Shown here: piece after piece, positions 23,261 to 36,270 of the stretch
Numbering within the stretch: position 1 is the first letter of the stretch
Layout: each line of letters starts with the position of its first letter
Assembly: GCA_963691705.1 (NCBI GenBank)
Contig: OY829541.1
Location: 52,782,377-52,846,376 of the forward strand
Reading direction: 5' to 3'
Length of the DNA stretch: 64,000 nt
From: Viola odorata
Taxonomy: Eukaryota; Streptophyta; Magnoliopsida; Malpighiales; Violaceae
Program-made: the position numbers and the translations under genes
The notes under the pieces: generated by a model
What the model was told of the DNA's origin: nothing
Databases searched by the model: none
What the model saw: only the letters and a program-made list of their open reading frames with translations

Positions 23261-23480
23261 CTTTCTATATCTTATCTTCAGAATGAATTATTGACAAAAC
23301 ACAAGACTCCAGATTCTGAAGATATAAGAACGTCCCCACCCCCACTACCTTCTGATTTTATCATGACAAAACACCACACGTGATGGCTCATCTTTCTATA
23401 TCTTATCTTCAAAATGAATTATTGATAAAACACAAGACTCCAGATTCTGAAGAGATAAGAACGTCCCCACCTCCACTACC
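23182..23480. repeat. Tandem duplication of a 130-bp unit inside the Harbinger element
   Basis: GATTCTGAAGAGATAAGAAC or a close variant starts at 23182, 23312 and 23443. This gives two full units of 130-131 bp and the start of a third. The duplication lies in the 5' part of the accessory ORF. Confidence 0.9.
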
Positions 23481-23576
23481 TCCACTACCTTCTGATTCAT
23501 TACAAAAATGGTATTGCACATCATATGAAAACCACTTAAAACTTTTCAGTTCAAATCTTTTTCTTCTTATCATCCA

Positions 23577-23689
23577 ATGGATCTACCCACAGATACCTTC
23601 AGTCTCGAAGAGATCCAACAACAATGGGAGTTGGAAGAATCTGTACTCGATAGGCAACAAGAACTTCTTGAAGAGCTGCAGAGGCGAAA
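23577..23689 (+). pseudogene. PIF/Harbinger transposase, piece 1 (N-terminus)
   Basis: An ATG at 23577 opens a frame (MDLPTDTFSLEEIQQQWELE) that stays open to the insertion point of element A. The frame continues in phase after the CGAAA target duplication at 37913. The N-terminal segment is rich in Glu and Gln, as often seen before the DDE domain. Confidence 0.7.
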
Positions 23690-25333
23690 TGATCGTCAGT
23701 CAAATATACTTAAATTTATCCTGATTCCTAAATGCACAAAGTAATGTGTATAGAGCAAGTCAGGGTCGAACCACAGAGATTGAAGGACTAATTTGCTAGT
23801 GAACTAGTATGACAAGGCAATATGCAACAAATCTAACCAAAGTAACAATAACAGGGGGGTTTTATGTTGATTAATAAATTAATCAACGCAGAGTAGGGAA
23901 GCTAACAAAGTAGAATTAAAAAGTACTTATCTAGGGCACGAAAGTAAATCAGAATCCAGGGCCAGAAATGTAAATTGTTATCCAGAGCAAGAGATGTAAA
24001 CAGATCGAATGTGGGAAAAGTAACGAAAAGGATACTAATCAAATGAGACGAGATCTTAGCGAAAGGTGCTCCCTTGGGTTGTTTTCTAGGTCGGCTAGTC
24101 ATTGGTGTAGAAGTTTTCTAGACTTATGTGCAGATCTGCTATAGGGACCGCGTTTCCACACCGCATCCCCTGCTTACCTTCGTAGATAAAAGTCCCCCCC
24201 CCGTTTCCACATATGAGGTGACCTTGACGTTCAGCCATCCTCCCAGCTACCTTCCTTGTCATCAAAAGGTAGCCTTGACCGTCCGACCTGTCACGACTCG
24301 AAGTAGGGAGGCTAAATTCAAAATGCCCATGAAGGAGAGGTAAGACAGATCTAGGGCGCGATAGCTCAGCTTGTCAGACTCGTATCGCATACCCTAGATA
24401 ACTGTTTTCCCCCAGGTGAGGCCTTTCCCGCTGCCTCCCCTAGGTGCCTGCTCGAACTCCAAGGCTTCGTGTCAGTTATAACCCTGGAATATGACGTTAC
24501 TCATGCAGAAACACCAAAAGATGATCAAGCTCTTAACATTTCTAGACAAGCATGTAGTTAAATCGGTAAACAATCATGTGTCACAAGAGAATATATTAAG
24601 CATGCATTAGACCTCTTAGCCAAACCCTACAACCCGTGGAACACCCTTCACCAAGAAAGGGGTATTTAGCTACTCATACTATAATATAAACAGTAGGTAG
24701 ATATAATCATACAATGATAAAACAAAGAAAGTAAAAAGGGAGTAGAGTAAACCGATAGATTAATTAATAATCGAAGAGGAAAGTTGTTGACAATGGCTGC
24801 ACTTAATCGGGAAGAAGAGGAGATGATCCCCAGAAAATAAACACTGAAACTAATGTAAGAAATTATCCTTGGAACAACCGTCCTTACAAAAACCCTAAAA
24901 CTATGCTTATATAGCCTAAGCCTAGCTAGGAGACAAAAACAGCTAAGGGGAGAGGAAGGATCAATGAGGGCATGACAGCACACGTTCTTGCAAAAGGAAT
25001 ATTCTGGGATTCCTGGCACGTCTGCTATCTTCTGGAAGCGCCTGGGATTTCGTGCGGATCTCAGAAGATGCTCTCTTTGGAAGAAGGCTCAGAACTGTCG
25101 AGGCCTTGAGACAGCACACTGGTCTGGTTCGCGTCGAGGTCTTGACAACGTTCTTTCTTCTAGACCTGGAAAATGGAATTCCTCAAAAATGCTCTAAAAT
25201 AGCTTCTTTTCGGCCTTTTCCCTTCCTTGATGCTAATCTGCAAATAAGATTAAAATGAGGGTCAAATAGCAACATCGAGCCCCCGAAAGGGCTAGAAAGA
25301 AGGGTAAAATCGAGAGCATGAAACGTGCTATCA
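23690..25333 (-). repeat. Element A 3' LTR
   Basis: The LTR is 1644 bp. On the minus strand it starts TGATAGCACG and ends CTGACGATCA. Confidence 0.95.
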
Positions 25334-25360
25334 AACATCCCTATGCTCGCCCTCGAGCAT
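25334..25360 (-). promoter_or_regulatory. Element A hairpin and shortened polypurine tract
   Basis: On the minus strand ATGCTCG-AGGG-CGAGCAT is followed directly by AGGGATGTT and the LTR. Elements D and B have about ten more bases (TGGGCAGTGTG) at this place, so the tract has been shortened here. Confidence 0.75.
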
Positions 25361-26723
25361 AAACAAAATTGGAAAACACCTCATTCCTAAACATACATAA
25401 TAAACTTCCAACACCTAGAATTAGCATACCATCCTACAACCTACACCCAACCAGAACACATCCAGACCTAGAAAACACCTGCATCAGGCTGATAGAATAA
25501 CGACCCTATCAACCAGACTTTTCCATATCTAGCCTAGTCATCAGCAGTCCTCACAAAGATGTGTATTTGCACTCATACTCGGAATAAAATATGTGTTTAG
25601 GCTAGCACTCATGAATGCAAATAACACAACACAGGCATGGTTTGCACGTCAATCCGAGTACTGTAGAACACATGCATGGGCAATCAACAATTGGGAAAAC
25701 ATCGCATCAGCAAGAAGAAAGAAACGGGATCGAAAGAGCTAGAAAGGTGGAAGAAAGGAGTAGGAGATGAACAGAAGAGAAATGAGGGGAGAAAAGAAGG
25801 GAAGAAAAGAAAGAACCAGGCAAAACCTGGTTGGATCCCTTGACTGGGAAAAAGTGGTCTTCTTTCGAGGCCAGGAAAGTCTTCGAATTGAAGCTTCGGA
25901 TGCGGATGCTTTTTCTTGGATGCTCGGTGCCTTTCTCCTCTTATTTTGAGATAAAATTTTATTATTATTATTATTATTTTTTATTATTATTATTAATTTT
26001 TTTTTTTAGAATAGAGGAGATGGCCCTTGATTTGGTTCCAGCATCGATGGTGACTTCTTTTTCGCTTCCCCACACTTGAATATTTCGGGGGCTCGAATTG
26101 TATGAATGGTCTAGGTTTAGGTCGAAACTCTCTCGAGCTTTCGCTTATCTTGCCTTAGACTCCTGCTTTCGTTTGCTTCCCCACACTTGAACTTGCCTGC
26201 TCACTTTAGGTGTCTAGCCCTCGACGTTACCCTCAACAATTGCTACCTCACCTGCCAAGGAAAAAGATCAAGAAAAGGCGAATGGTTAGGAAAGAGTATG
26301 AAAAGAAGGGGAATGTCGGGGGCTTGAAAAGAAAAGAGAGAGAGATGGGAGAAAAGAAGGAAAGAGACATTGATGCGAAGTTTTCTGTCATTTCTAAGCT
26401 TTCCCATGTCCTAACAGTGAATATACCCAGGGATATCATGCAAACTTAGACTGTGCTTAGCTAAGCATTTTTCTCAAAAATAAAAGGCATGAAGTTCAAA
26501 TATGCTCACGGGATCAAATTATGACTACTGGTGTCGTGGCCTAGATATAGATATAAGGGCTAGCAGGTCTAAAAATGCATGTTCAAGCGTAGACGCTATG
26601 GATGTCATGCTTCTTCTATGCATCGAAAGTTTGAAAAACACATGCCAAAAATGAGGGTTTGAAAATTGATATCGGGAAATTTTTTCCTAGCATTGCTAAA
26701 AATAAAATCCGAAGATCATGCAA
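25361..26723 (-). other. Element A 3' untranslated region
   Basis: Conserved Athila blocks lie in the same order as in D and B, read on the minus strand. Purine tracts of the CAAGTGTGGGGAAG type occur at about 26066 and 26178. A low-complexity ATT stretch lies near 25955-26005. No gene is visible. Confidence 0.7.
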
Positions 26724-26801
26724 TCATGCAGCAAACGTAAAAATAAACATGCAATCACACAGGCAAAACGCATAAATAACTCCCTCCCCACACTTAGGCA
26801 G

Positions 26802-26819
26802 CGCATTGTGCTCAATGCG
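26802..26819 (-). other. Conserved hairpin after the third ORF of element A
   Basis: On the minus strand CGCATTG-AGCA-CAATGCG is followed seven bases later by AGTGTGGGGAGGG. Confidence 0.75.
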
Positions 26820-27263
26820 GGGAGAGTATAAAAAGGAGTTCAAGAAATATAAGTACAGTACAAAGTAAAAGCAGTAAAATTGTTTAGTGCCCCTTTCGGG
26901 GGCTGGAGAGATGAAATTATTCGGGGGTGGGTTACTGGGTGGCAGATTTCTGCGGGCAACTTCAGCCGTCAAAGCCTGAAGTTCCCGCAAGATGAGCTGG
27001 AGAAGCCTCGCCTGGGTCGGGTCATAGACGATGAGAGGAGTCGGGGGCTGGCTTCCTGATGCAGTATTCTGGCCTTGTCGAGCTGCTTCTGTTTGAGGCA
27101 CTTGCTTTTCGGGGGCTGGAGGGATGGCATTGGAGCGGGGGTCCGAAAGATCTGGATAGTCAAAGATACCGCCATTCTTGGTCCCGAAAACCTTCTCCGC
27201 TGCTGGGGCACAACCTGGATAAAAGCTCAACACACCACGTGAGAGACATAAATGGCCCATGAC

Positions 27264-28497
27264 CATAGTTATCAGAACCGGACCGGTCCGTCCGGTTCAA
27301 CTGGATTTTTTCACATTTTCGGTCCGATTCAACCATTGGACCGGATTTGTACATGACCCGGGTTCAACCGGCCGAACCGGCCGACTTTTAATAAACCGGA
27401 GAACCGACCGGTTTTCTGTCAAACCGGCTGGTTCGATGACGTGTCAAAACGGCATCGTTTTCCTTATTCTTCACTTGATTTCCGCTGTTCTTTCTTCTTC
27501 ACAGCAGTAAAGATGCATTAACCAACCAGCTAAGCCTGCTTTTATACTTAATTGTCCAAGCCAATAATCGTTTTCTTTTGATGTGGTATTATTTTTTCAG
27601 CCTTTGTGCCTCCGCTCCCCTCCTGTCTCATGGGTTAATCAACTTCAACGCATTCAAATCAACGCAAATGAAAAGACCCGCATAATCGACTGGTAATCTA
27701 TCTGAAGAAAGAAACAAAATAAACAAACAAGCAGATTTAATTGGGAAAATAAGAAAGGATGAGAGGGGAACTCACAGATCCCAGATGGCTCCAAATCCAA
27801 GAGGCGAACAAGAAGTTGCAGGTTCCTCCTCTCACAGCAAACAGCAAAAGCAAGAACAAGATACTATTCTCATTCTCGTTCACTACCGGACCATCTTTGA
27901 TTTCTTTCTTCCTTTTTCCTCTGTTTTCAAAACTTTAATTTAATTAATTTAATTTAATTACAACATAAACTAGTGGTTGAGAAAATTCAAGGGACAAGTT
28001 CATCATGTCACCAACACCATTCTCTTCATCTTTTTTATTAACTGGTATCGCGTGATGTAGGACTATATTATTAAAATCTAAATTTTAATGTAGGTAAAAT
28101 ATACTATTAGCATTGTAGATCAAAGTCTTTCGAATAATAAATGATTATTATTAAAGAAAGAGGTCCATCTCTTTCAAGTTTTTTTAAATGTATTTATATA
28201 TTTTTTTCATTAATTTTTTTAAGGTTTACTAAAAATATAGAAATTTTAATATCATTTCATTTGAATGTTGGATTGTTTCTTTATTTTCAATTTTTGATCT
28301 ACTTGATATTTTATTTTGATGTATTATAAAATGCTACAGTACAAACCAGCCGGTTCAATCCGGTTTAATCCGGTTCAATCATCTAAGATTGAATTGTTCA
28401 ATGTGTGAACGGTTCAAAACGAACCAGCATCTACAATCCGGTTGAACCACCAAATTTTCATTTCTGGTTCGTTGTCCGGTCCGGTTCTGATAACTAT
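27264..28497. mobile_element. Mutator-like MITE inside element A
   Basis: The ends ATAGTTATCAGAACCGGACC are inverted at the two termini. They are flanked by a perfect 9-bp duplication GCCCATGAC (27255-27263 and 28498-28506). A 9-bp duplication is typical of Mutator-like elements. The 1.2-kb interior has GGTTCAACCGG-type subterminal repeats and no transposase. Confidence 0.85.
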
Positions 28498-30113
28498 GCC
28501 CATGACATCCAAGGTTCGGATATCCAAATCCTTGAATGCCAGGGGCTCGGAAAGGTTACTAGCAGCCAGGTCAATGTTACGCATTTTTACAGCAAACAGG
28601 GAGATAAGGGATCCAAAAATAGGCCCACGACCACCATTTAATACATGCAAGACACCCGAAGCTACCCAAAAACCTAGATTGACCCTTCGTTTGTGTTCCA
28701 TGCACCATAAAAAGAAAAGTTCCTGCACAGATATCTGTCCCGAGGAACCAAATCTTGCTGAAAAGGTGAGGGCTAGATACCGGTGCAGGATACGCAATGC
28801 AGGGTCAACAATTTCATGGGCTTTACTACCCTTAGCGTCATATTGAACATTAGGCTTATTGGTTAGCTCCCGAAAAGCAGCAGTGGCATCGAAAACAGAC
28901 GGGATAACAGTAAGGGCATTCTTGTATAGAGAGGTGTTTAGTTCATCCTTAGTGACAAATCCCAACCAGCAATTAAATTCACCCAGTGTCAGATGCTCCC
29001 ATTTTGTGGCTAGTCTAAAGTTGATCAAACCAGGGGTAGAGGAATTTGGACCGACTTTACCCTTGGGCCTAAAAGTGCCATCTACCCAAAAAGTAGTAAA
29101 AAATTCAAGGGAAAGCTCGACATAGGTCGGGTGCTCCAAATAGAATAGAGATTCCCAACCAATGTTGGTCACATAATCTCTGATCCTGGACTCAATGCCC
29201 ATCTTAGCAAGAAATTCAAAATCCAGGCGCGCACATGAGCTAACGCCCTTGGAATTCAGCAAAGTTAACTTGTCAAGAGAAGGTTTATCATTAAAGACAA
29301 TCCATTCATGGGGTGAAGAAAGGTCAGAAGTCACCTGGTGTGAGTCGGATCTGGGGATAGATGAAGGCGCTGGGGTCTCGACCTAGACATCCTCATATGT
29401 TTCGGAGGCCCGAAGGTTCTTGGAGCTCGAGGGCTTACCGGCAGTGGTGGCTGAAAGCTTCCTCTTGAGACTCACCAGTGTATTGACTGCAGCTTTGGAC
29501 TTCCCCTTCTTCGCCGCTGATCTTGCCGCGGCTGCTTTCTAGGCCTCGAGATCTTCCTCCTCTTCGTCTCCTTCAACTTCTCCACTTTCCCCCGTTCCTT
29601 CCTCCATAACCTCATCCTCCTGGCCAGTATCCGTTTCTGCTTGGTCCTCCATGACCTCGGCTTCTTCGTCTGAGACTAGGATGTCCTGGAGGACCTCCTC
29701 CACCGTTAAGGCAGGCTGGAGAGATATGAAATGATCAACGGCAGCGTCTAGGGGCGACTGCTTGGATGATGTAGAGGGCTTTTTGGGCTTGGGCTTGGCC
29801 GTGGACGATCCAGGAGGGAGCTTCACCATACGGCCGCCTCTAGTGGTTGTCATGGTCGGAGGAATGGAGCCTGTGACTTCTATATCGTCCTCCACCGGGG
29901 TAAACTCTCTGATCTGCTCACAGTTGTGGGCGAGACCGCCGTGGGAGAGGGAAGGGGTCGTGGCTTGATAGATGGTGGTGTGGCTGTTTTGTATGAAGCC
30001 GAGTTTGGTGTAGCTGACTGGGATCTAGATCTGGAAGGAACGGGGCTCAAAGTGTCCACCGGCTTAGGTCCGGCAGCATTCTTGAGGGCTGGCTTTTTAG
30101 TCTTAGGTGCCAT

Positions 30114-30676
30114 TGATGGTGAGTGGAGTGAGAGAGATGGCAGTAATGGATATTGGAGTGAAGAGAGGATAGGGTTGCGTGTTTGGTGAGGGAGAGAGGT
30201 GAAAGTGATAAGGTTGAAAGTGATATGAGTGAAAATTTTGTGGGAGCGTGGGAGAGAGAGTGGAAATCACAGCTGGCAATAAATGGCGCAGCTTTTTCAT
30301 TGATGAGGTCTGCATTTTCTGCGGCTTGACAGGCTACGTGGCACCCTGGGCGTGGAGCACGATGACCCACGCGTATCCCAACTGCCCAAAAAGGATAGCA
30401 ACTTTTAAATTTCAAAATGGCAGTTGGTACATTTAAGATACGGACAAAAAGAGAGAATAAAGGTGAGTTAATGTTAATTAAAAGGAATAAAATCATAGGG
30501 AAAGGGAAAGGTAAGAGATATATACAAGGAATAAAACATGGAAATAAAATCAACAAAAATCAGAGAATCCGAAAGGTTGCAGAGAAGATAAGGGAGAGAG
30601 AAAGGATACGGATGGCATATCAAATGCCTCCAACGTGGTCCAGTTACTCGTCGGGACCTCGATGTGCTTTGACACT
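30114..30676 (-). other. Element A spacer between pol and third ORF
   Basis: No gene is visible. It corresponds to 45825-46777 of element B but lacks the CACGTG-rich island found there. Only a single CTACGTGGCACC-like site lies near 30333. Confidence 0.6.
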
Positions 30677-33600
30677 CTAGGTCTGGACAGGTGGGTCCTC
30701 CACCATAGCCTCCTCAACAACCGAGGGCTGGAAACCTTCGTAGAAGGGCTTCAGTCTCTGTCTGCTGACCTTGAAGATGATTCCTGTGACGGGGTTCTGG
30801 ATTTCAACTGCCCCATGGGTGTAGATTGTCGTGACCATGAAAGGTCCTGACCATTTGAATTTCAGCTTCCCAGCAAAGAGTCGCAGTCGTGAGTTGTACA
30901 ACAAGACCTGCTGTCCAACTGAGAACGTTTTGGGACGAAGGTGCCTATCATGATAAGCTTTTATCTTGCCCTTATATAGCAGGGCGTTCTCATAAGCATC
31001 ATCCCTCAGCTCCTCTAGCTCTTGAATTTGCAAGCGCCTATGTTGGTCAGCGGGGCCTAGATCTGTGTTCACCTTTCTGATAGCCCAAAAAGCCTTGTGC
31101 TCTATCTCCACTGGGAGATGGCACAACTTCCCATAAACAAGTCTGTAAGGGGTCATCCCTATCGGGGTCTTGAAAGATGTACGATAGGCCCAGAGAGCAT
31201 CACCCAATTTCAAACTCCAATCCTTTCTGGACTGGTTAATGGTTTTCTCAAGAATGGACTTGATTTCACGGTTCGAGACTTCGGTTTGACCGTTAGTCTG
31301 AGGATGATAAGCAGTGGATGTTCTATGGTGGACTCCATACTTTGTCAAAAGAGAGGACACAACACGGTTGCAAAAGTGGGCACCCCTATCGCTGATCAGC
31401 GCTCTAGGTGTACCAAACCGATTGAAGATATTGGTGCGGAGGAAGTTCACAACCACCTTCGAATCGTCCGTTCAAGTAGCCTTGGCCTCGACCCATTTAG
31501 AGACATAATCGACGGCCAGAAGGATGTAGATGTTGTCAAAGGAATTGGGAAAAGGGCCCATGAAGTCTATACCCTAGATATCAAAGATCTCGCAAGCAAT
31601 AATGTTTGTCAAGGGCATCTGATTCCTGGCCCCGATATTTCCCGTGGCCTGACATCGGGGGCATGAAGCGCAGAACATGTAACTATCCTTGAAAATGGTG
31701 GGCCAGTATAGCCCAGCTTCCAGAACTTTCAGGGCAGTTTTCTTGGCCGCGAAATGGCCTCCTTCTGAGTGGCAGAATTTAAGGATCGAGGGCACCTCGT
31801 CCATGGTTACACATCTACGGATGATCTGATCCGAACAGTGCTTCCATAGGTAGGGACTATCCCATATGTAGTATTTTGCTTGTCTTCTGATTCTGGTGCA
31901 TTCAGAGGAAGTGGAATCGGCTGGGTAAGTGCCTGTAGCACAAAAGTTTGCAATATCGGAAAACCATAGGGAATAAACAGCTTGGACTAGACATAGTTGC
32001 TCATCTGGAAACGTATCTCGGATTGGCTCACGCGAATTATATTCCTGGGCTGGAAGTCTACTCAAGTGATCGGCCACAAGGTTTTCTTTTCCGGCTTTAT
32101 CTTTGATAGCTATGTTGAATTCTTGCAGGAGCAAGATCCAACGAATAAGCCGAGGTTTGGCATCGGCTTTGGTCAACAAACACCGAAGGGCAGAATGGTC
32201 AGAGTAGATGAGGACTTGAGTGCCTAGCAGATATTGTCTGAACTTGTCTAGGGCGTAGACTACGGCCAGAAGTTCTTTCTCAGTGGTGGTGTAGTTCTGC
32301 TGGGACGGGTCTAGCAACTTGGAAGCATAATGGATGACATGGGTCTCTTTATCCTTCTTCTGACCCAAAACGGCGCCTAGGGCCTGATTACTGGCATCAC
32401 ACATGACCTCGAAAGGTAGTGTCCAGTCGGGGGCTCGAATAATCGGGGCCGAGATAAGTTTGTTCTTGAGAAGTTCAAAAGCGGTTTTGCAGGCCTCGCT
32501 AAAATCGAAGGACACGTCCTTCTGGAGCAAGTGACACATGGGTTGGGCAATCTTCGAAAAATCCTTAATGAACCTTCGGTAGAAACCGGCATGGCCTAGA
32601 AAAGATCTTACATCGCGGACACAAGATGGGTAGGGCAGGGATTCTATTACTTCTATCTTGGCTTTGTCAACCTCAATTCCCTTGGCCGAGATAACATGAC
32701 CAAGCACCAGGGCTCGATCCACCATAAAGTGGCATTTTTCAAAATTCAGGACAAGATTCGTCTCAATGCAGCGCTCTAGGCACCTTTTCAGATTGTTCAT
32801 GCATACTTCAAAAGAGTTTCCATAGACGGTGAAGTCGTCCATGAACACTTCGATTCCATCTTCAACTAATTCAGAGGAAATGCTGACCGAAGGGCATGCG
32901 TCTATACGCGAAGGTCCCGAAAGGGCAGGTGAAGGTGGTCTTTTCCTGGTCTTCAGGAGCAACTGGGATCTGATGGAATCTGAAGTAACCGTCTAGACAG
33001 CAATAATGGGTTTTACCGGCGAGACGTTCTAGCATCTGATCGATGAAGGGCAGGGGAAAATGATCTTTCCTGGTAGCAGAATTTAGCCGGCGGTAGTCAA
33101 TACACACTCTCCACCCATTCTGGATCCGGGTAGGAATGGATTCGCCATCCTGACCGATGGTGATAGTTATGCCTGTTTTCTTGGGCACAACTTGGATAGG
33201 GCTGACCCAAGGGCTATCTGAGATGGGGTAGATAACTCCCGCATCTAACAACTTGAGAATCTCTTTCTTCACCACTTCCATCATAGGCGAATTAAGTCGT
33301 CTCTGGGGCTAGCGAATGGTCTTGCTCGAGTCTTCTAGGTGGATGTGATGAGTGCATAATGCTGGAGACAAGCCCTTAATGTCCGCAATGGTCCATCCTA
33401 TGGCTTGCCTGAAGTTCCTTAGCAAGGAAATGAGCTTGGACTCCTCGAGGTCCTCGAGCTTGTTGGAGATAATGACAAGTAAAGAGTTATCGGGGTCTAG
33501 ATAAGCATATTTCAAGTGAGTAGGCAGTGGCTTCAGATCTAGGGCTGGAGCCTGATCAATAGAGGGAAATAACTTAGCATGGCCTGGATATTCGGGAGAC

Positions 33601-36213
33601 TGATTCGGAGATTCATGCTGAGCAACAACGCATTCCTCTAGGGCAGCGACGACTGAGTGTAATTCAGAAGGAATAGGAAGTGTTGAGGCCACGACATCTA
33701 GAAGAGCTGGCGTCAGACTCCTGTCAAGGGCAAATTGCAAGGGGTCAATAGAATATATATCATCAATTTCCCCTACAATGGGATCAACAATATCAACATA
33801 ATTCACACTAGAAAATTCAGAGGGGTATCGCATGGCTTCTAGCATATTGAATTTGATGATCTCTCCATCAAATTCGAGGGAGATGGTGGCCTCATGAACA
33901 TCGATTTTTGCTCGGGCTGTGGCCAGAAATGGACGGCCTAGGAGAACATCTGAGGATTTGGTGGAGTCTTCGTTCTCCATTGCAATCACATAAAAATCCG
34001 CAGGGAACAAAAATTCTCCTACTTGGACCAAGACATCCTTGATGATCCCCTCGGGGTAGATGATAGAGCGGTCAGCAAGTTGGATGGCGAGATCTGTAGG
34101 CACGAGAGGCTCGAGGCCTAGACTGTGGTAGATTATCAAGGGCATAACATTGATTCCCGCTCCAAGGTCACACATGGCCTTGCCAATATCAATTGTTTCG
34201 ATTCGGCAATGGATTATGAATATGCCCTTGTCTTTGCATTTCGGAGGGATCCGACGCAGGATATGTGCAGACGCGTTGGCCCCTACGCTGATCTTGTTAA
34301 CTTTCGACGAACTTGTTTTTGTTCGTGCATAATTGCTTCAGGAATTTGGCATAGTGAGGGACATTTTTCACGGCCTGGAGAAGAGGGATGTTGACAACCA
34401 CTTTACTGAACATTTCAAAGATATCGCGATCCTCCTTATCTTTCTTGGTCTTGACCAATCTGTGAGGGAACGGGGGCTCGAGAATCTTATGAATGTATTC
34501 CTGGGTAAATTCAGATGGGTTAGGGTCGTTCCTTGGTGAACCTCTGAGAGAGCGGATTCTATCCTCCATGACTTCGACAGATATGGGTACTTTAGGGAGC
34601 TTTGGTCTAGGTTTAGGTCGAATCTCGGTCTCTGGAAAGTTTTCAACTTCGGGGGCTGGAGAAGTAGGTGCTTTCAAGGTCGTGCCACTTCGCAAAGTTA
34701 ATGCACAGACATTGTGCTTGGGATTTACTTCTGTCTGAGGTGGCAGTCTGCCATGATTTGTTAACTCTTGCAATGTGGCAGTCAGGGCACTCATTTGCTT
34801 CTTAAGTTCATCTATTTCTTTCTGCTGCTCGGGATTCTTAGGCATTTCAGCCGTCGGGGGCTGGACAAAATTCTAGTCTGGAGGATGGACGAAGGTCTGA
34901 TCCTGAGGAGGTTGGCGTTGATATTGGTTCTGATGAAATGTGGATCGAGGTCTGAAATTTGGCATATTAGGAGGGGGATTTCCATAGGGGTTCTGATGCT
35001 GTTGATGGCTAGGTCCCGAAAGTTGAGTGTTTGGGACCCATCCTTGGTTTGGTTGTTTCCAGCCTTGGTTGTAAGTCTGAGCGTAAGAGACTGGAATAAA
35101 TTGGCCAGCAACATTCACTTATATTTCCTCCGGAATATGAGGACATGCATCAGTGGGGTGATCCACGAAATTGCATATCTGGCAGGCCTTGACAGGTGCG
35201 GGTTGTGTTGTTATGAAGTTTTGGAGCATTCCTGTGAGAGAAGATATCTGGTTCTGAAGGGCAGCTACTTGGACATCCTGGCCTGGATTATTGGCAAGGT
35301 CGTCAGAGGTGTTCTTGGCCATGAGCTCTATAGTTGCTCGTGCGGCTCTTGGAGTTAGAGCAGTCAAGGATCCATTGGCGGCTGCGTTAAGCAGCGCCTT
35401 ATCCTGAGCCTTGAGGCCTTCACAAAAATATTGAACCAGAGCGTGCTCGGTAAGGTTGTGGGCTGGGCAACTCGATTGTATTTTCTGAAATCTCTCATAG
35501 TACTGGGCTAGAGTCTCTTCTTTCTTCTGAACAATGGAGACGAGTTGCTTGCGAGTGGTATTTGAGATAGAAGTCGGGTAATACTTCTCAGTGAAGATTT
35601 TTGACATGTCCGCCCAAGAACGAATAGATCTTGCGGGAAGGTCGTAATACCAATCTAGGGCATCATCTTTGAGAGACCACTGGAATGCGCGAAGCTTGGC
35701 TTGCTCAATACTGACATTGGCGGGTTTCATAGCCTCGCAAATAGAGTGGAGCTGTTGGAGATGGCGAAGAGCATTTTCCTTGGCTGCCCCTCGAAAAGTA
35801 GGCAGATGATGAAGCACGGCGGACTTCAGAGTCCAGTCATTAGGGACATTGGGCCAGTCAATGTAGCTACTGGCCATATCGGGGGTTGCATGGAAATTGT
35901 CGATGGTTTGCTGGTCTGGGGGTGGTGGTGGATCTTCGTGGTTTTCGCGGTTGTTACGATTGGCTAGGTCATCCATTGCTGGAAAATTAAAGTGGTCTGG
36001 TATGGGGTTTTCGGGATCACGATGGAGAAAGGTTAGGTCTAAGAAAAGCTGATGTTCCTGGTCAGCCAGATTAGAAGGGGAACCGTCGAGGGCAGGATGA
36101 GGGATCACTCTACGATGAGTAGATGTCCCTTGAGCTTGCTTACGAAGTCCTCTTTCCGTTCTGGTCAACTCGAGGTCTAGAGGGAGTAGATCGGGGGCAG
36201 ATCTCCTGGTCAT
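30677..36213 (-). pseudogene. Element A gag-pol, disabled
   Basis: Colinear with the intact polyprotein of element B, it starts [13 protein letters not shown] at 36213 and ends DPPVQT at 30677. Gag (to about 35119), the protease site CDLGAG (34170), reverse transcriptase FMDDF, RNase H and integrase segments are all recognisable. In-frame stops replace Gln codons at 35119-35121 (TAA), 34873-34875 (TAG) and about 33309 (TAG), all C-to-T changes. A frameshift lies near 34300. About 40 bp of the reverse transcriptase core is deleted near 32900 just before FMDDF. Two further stops lie between 31573 and 31457 in integrase. The C-to-T bias fits cytosine methylation followed by deamination. Confidence 0.9.
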
Positions 36214-36247
36214 ACAAGAAAAACAAAACAAAATCAGTGCCTTGCAA

Positions 36248-36265
36248 TCCCCGGCAACGGCGCCA
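36248..36265 (-). other. Element A primer-binding site, tRNA-Asp type
   Basis: The complement reads TGGCGCCGTTGCCGGGGA, five bases inside the LTR end. Confidence 0.9.
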
Positions 36266-36270
36266 AAATT

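Larger units (their letters stand above)
26724..30113 (-). pseudogene. Element A third ORF (Athila env-like), interrupted
   Basis: The reading starts at an ATG ending at 30113 and has a basic, Pro/Ser-rich head. It changes frame near 29895 and has an acidic stretch. In-frame stops occur near 29537 and 29382. A conserved body at 28498-29334 has LLNSKGVSSCARLDFEFL, HPTYVELSLEFF, LRILHRYLAL and FFLWCMEHKRRVNL. The MITE at 27264-28497 splits it at LDVMG, and the C-terminal part (LTAEVARRNLPP) follows. It is homologous to the third ORF of element B. This is the ORF called env-like or ATHILA ORF in the lineage. I see no convincing fusion-protein features, so an envelope role is not supported. Confidence 0.8.

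Noticed and set aside
28442..29386. Plus-strand ORFs opposite the third ORF of element A
   Set aside because: They are antisense shadows of the conserved minus-strand frame.
26724..30113. Retroviral-type envelope glycoprotein in the third ORF
   Set aside because: No signal peptide, cleavage site, fusion peptide or membrane anchor is seen. The name env-like is historical.
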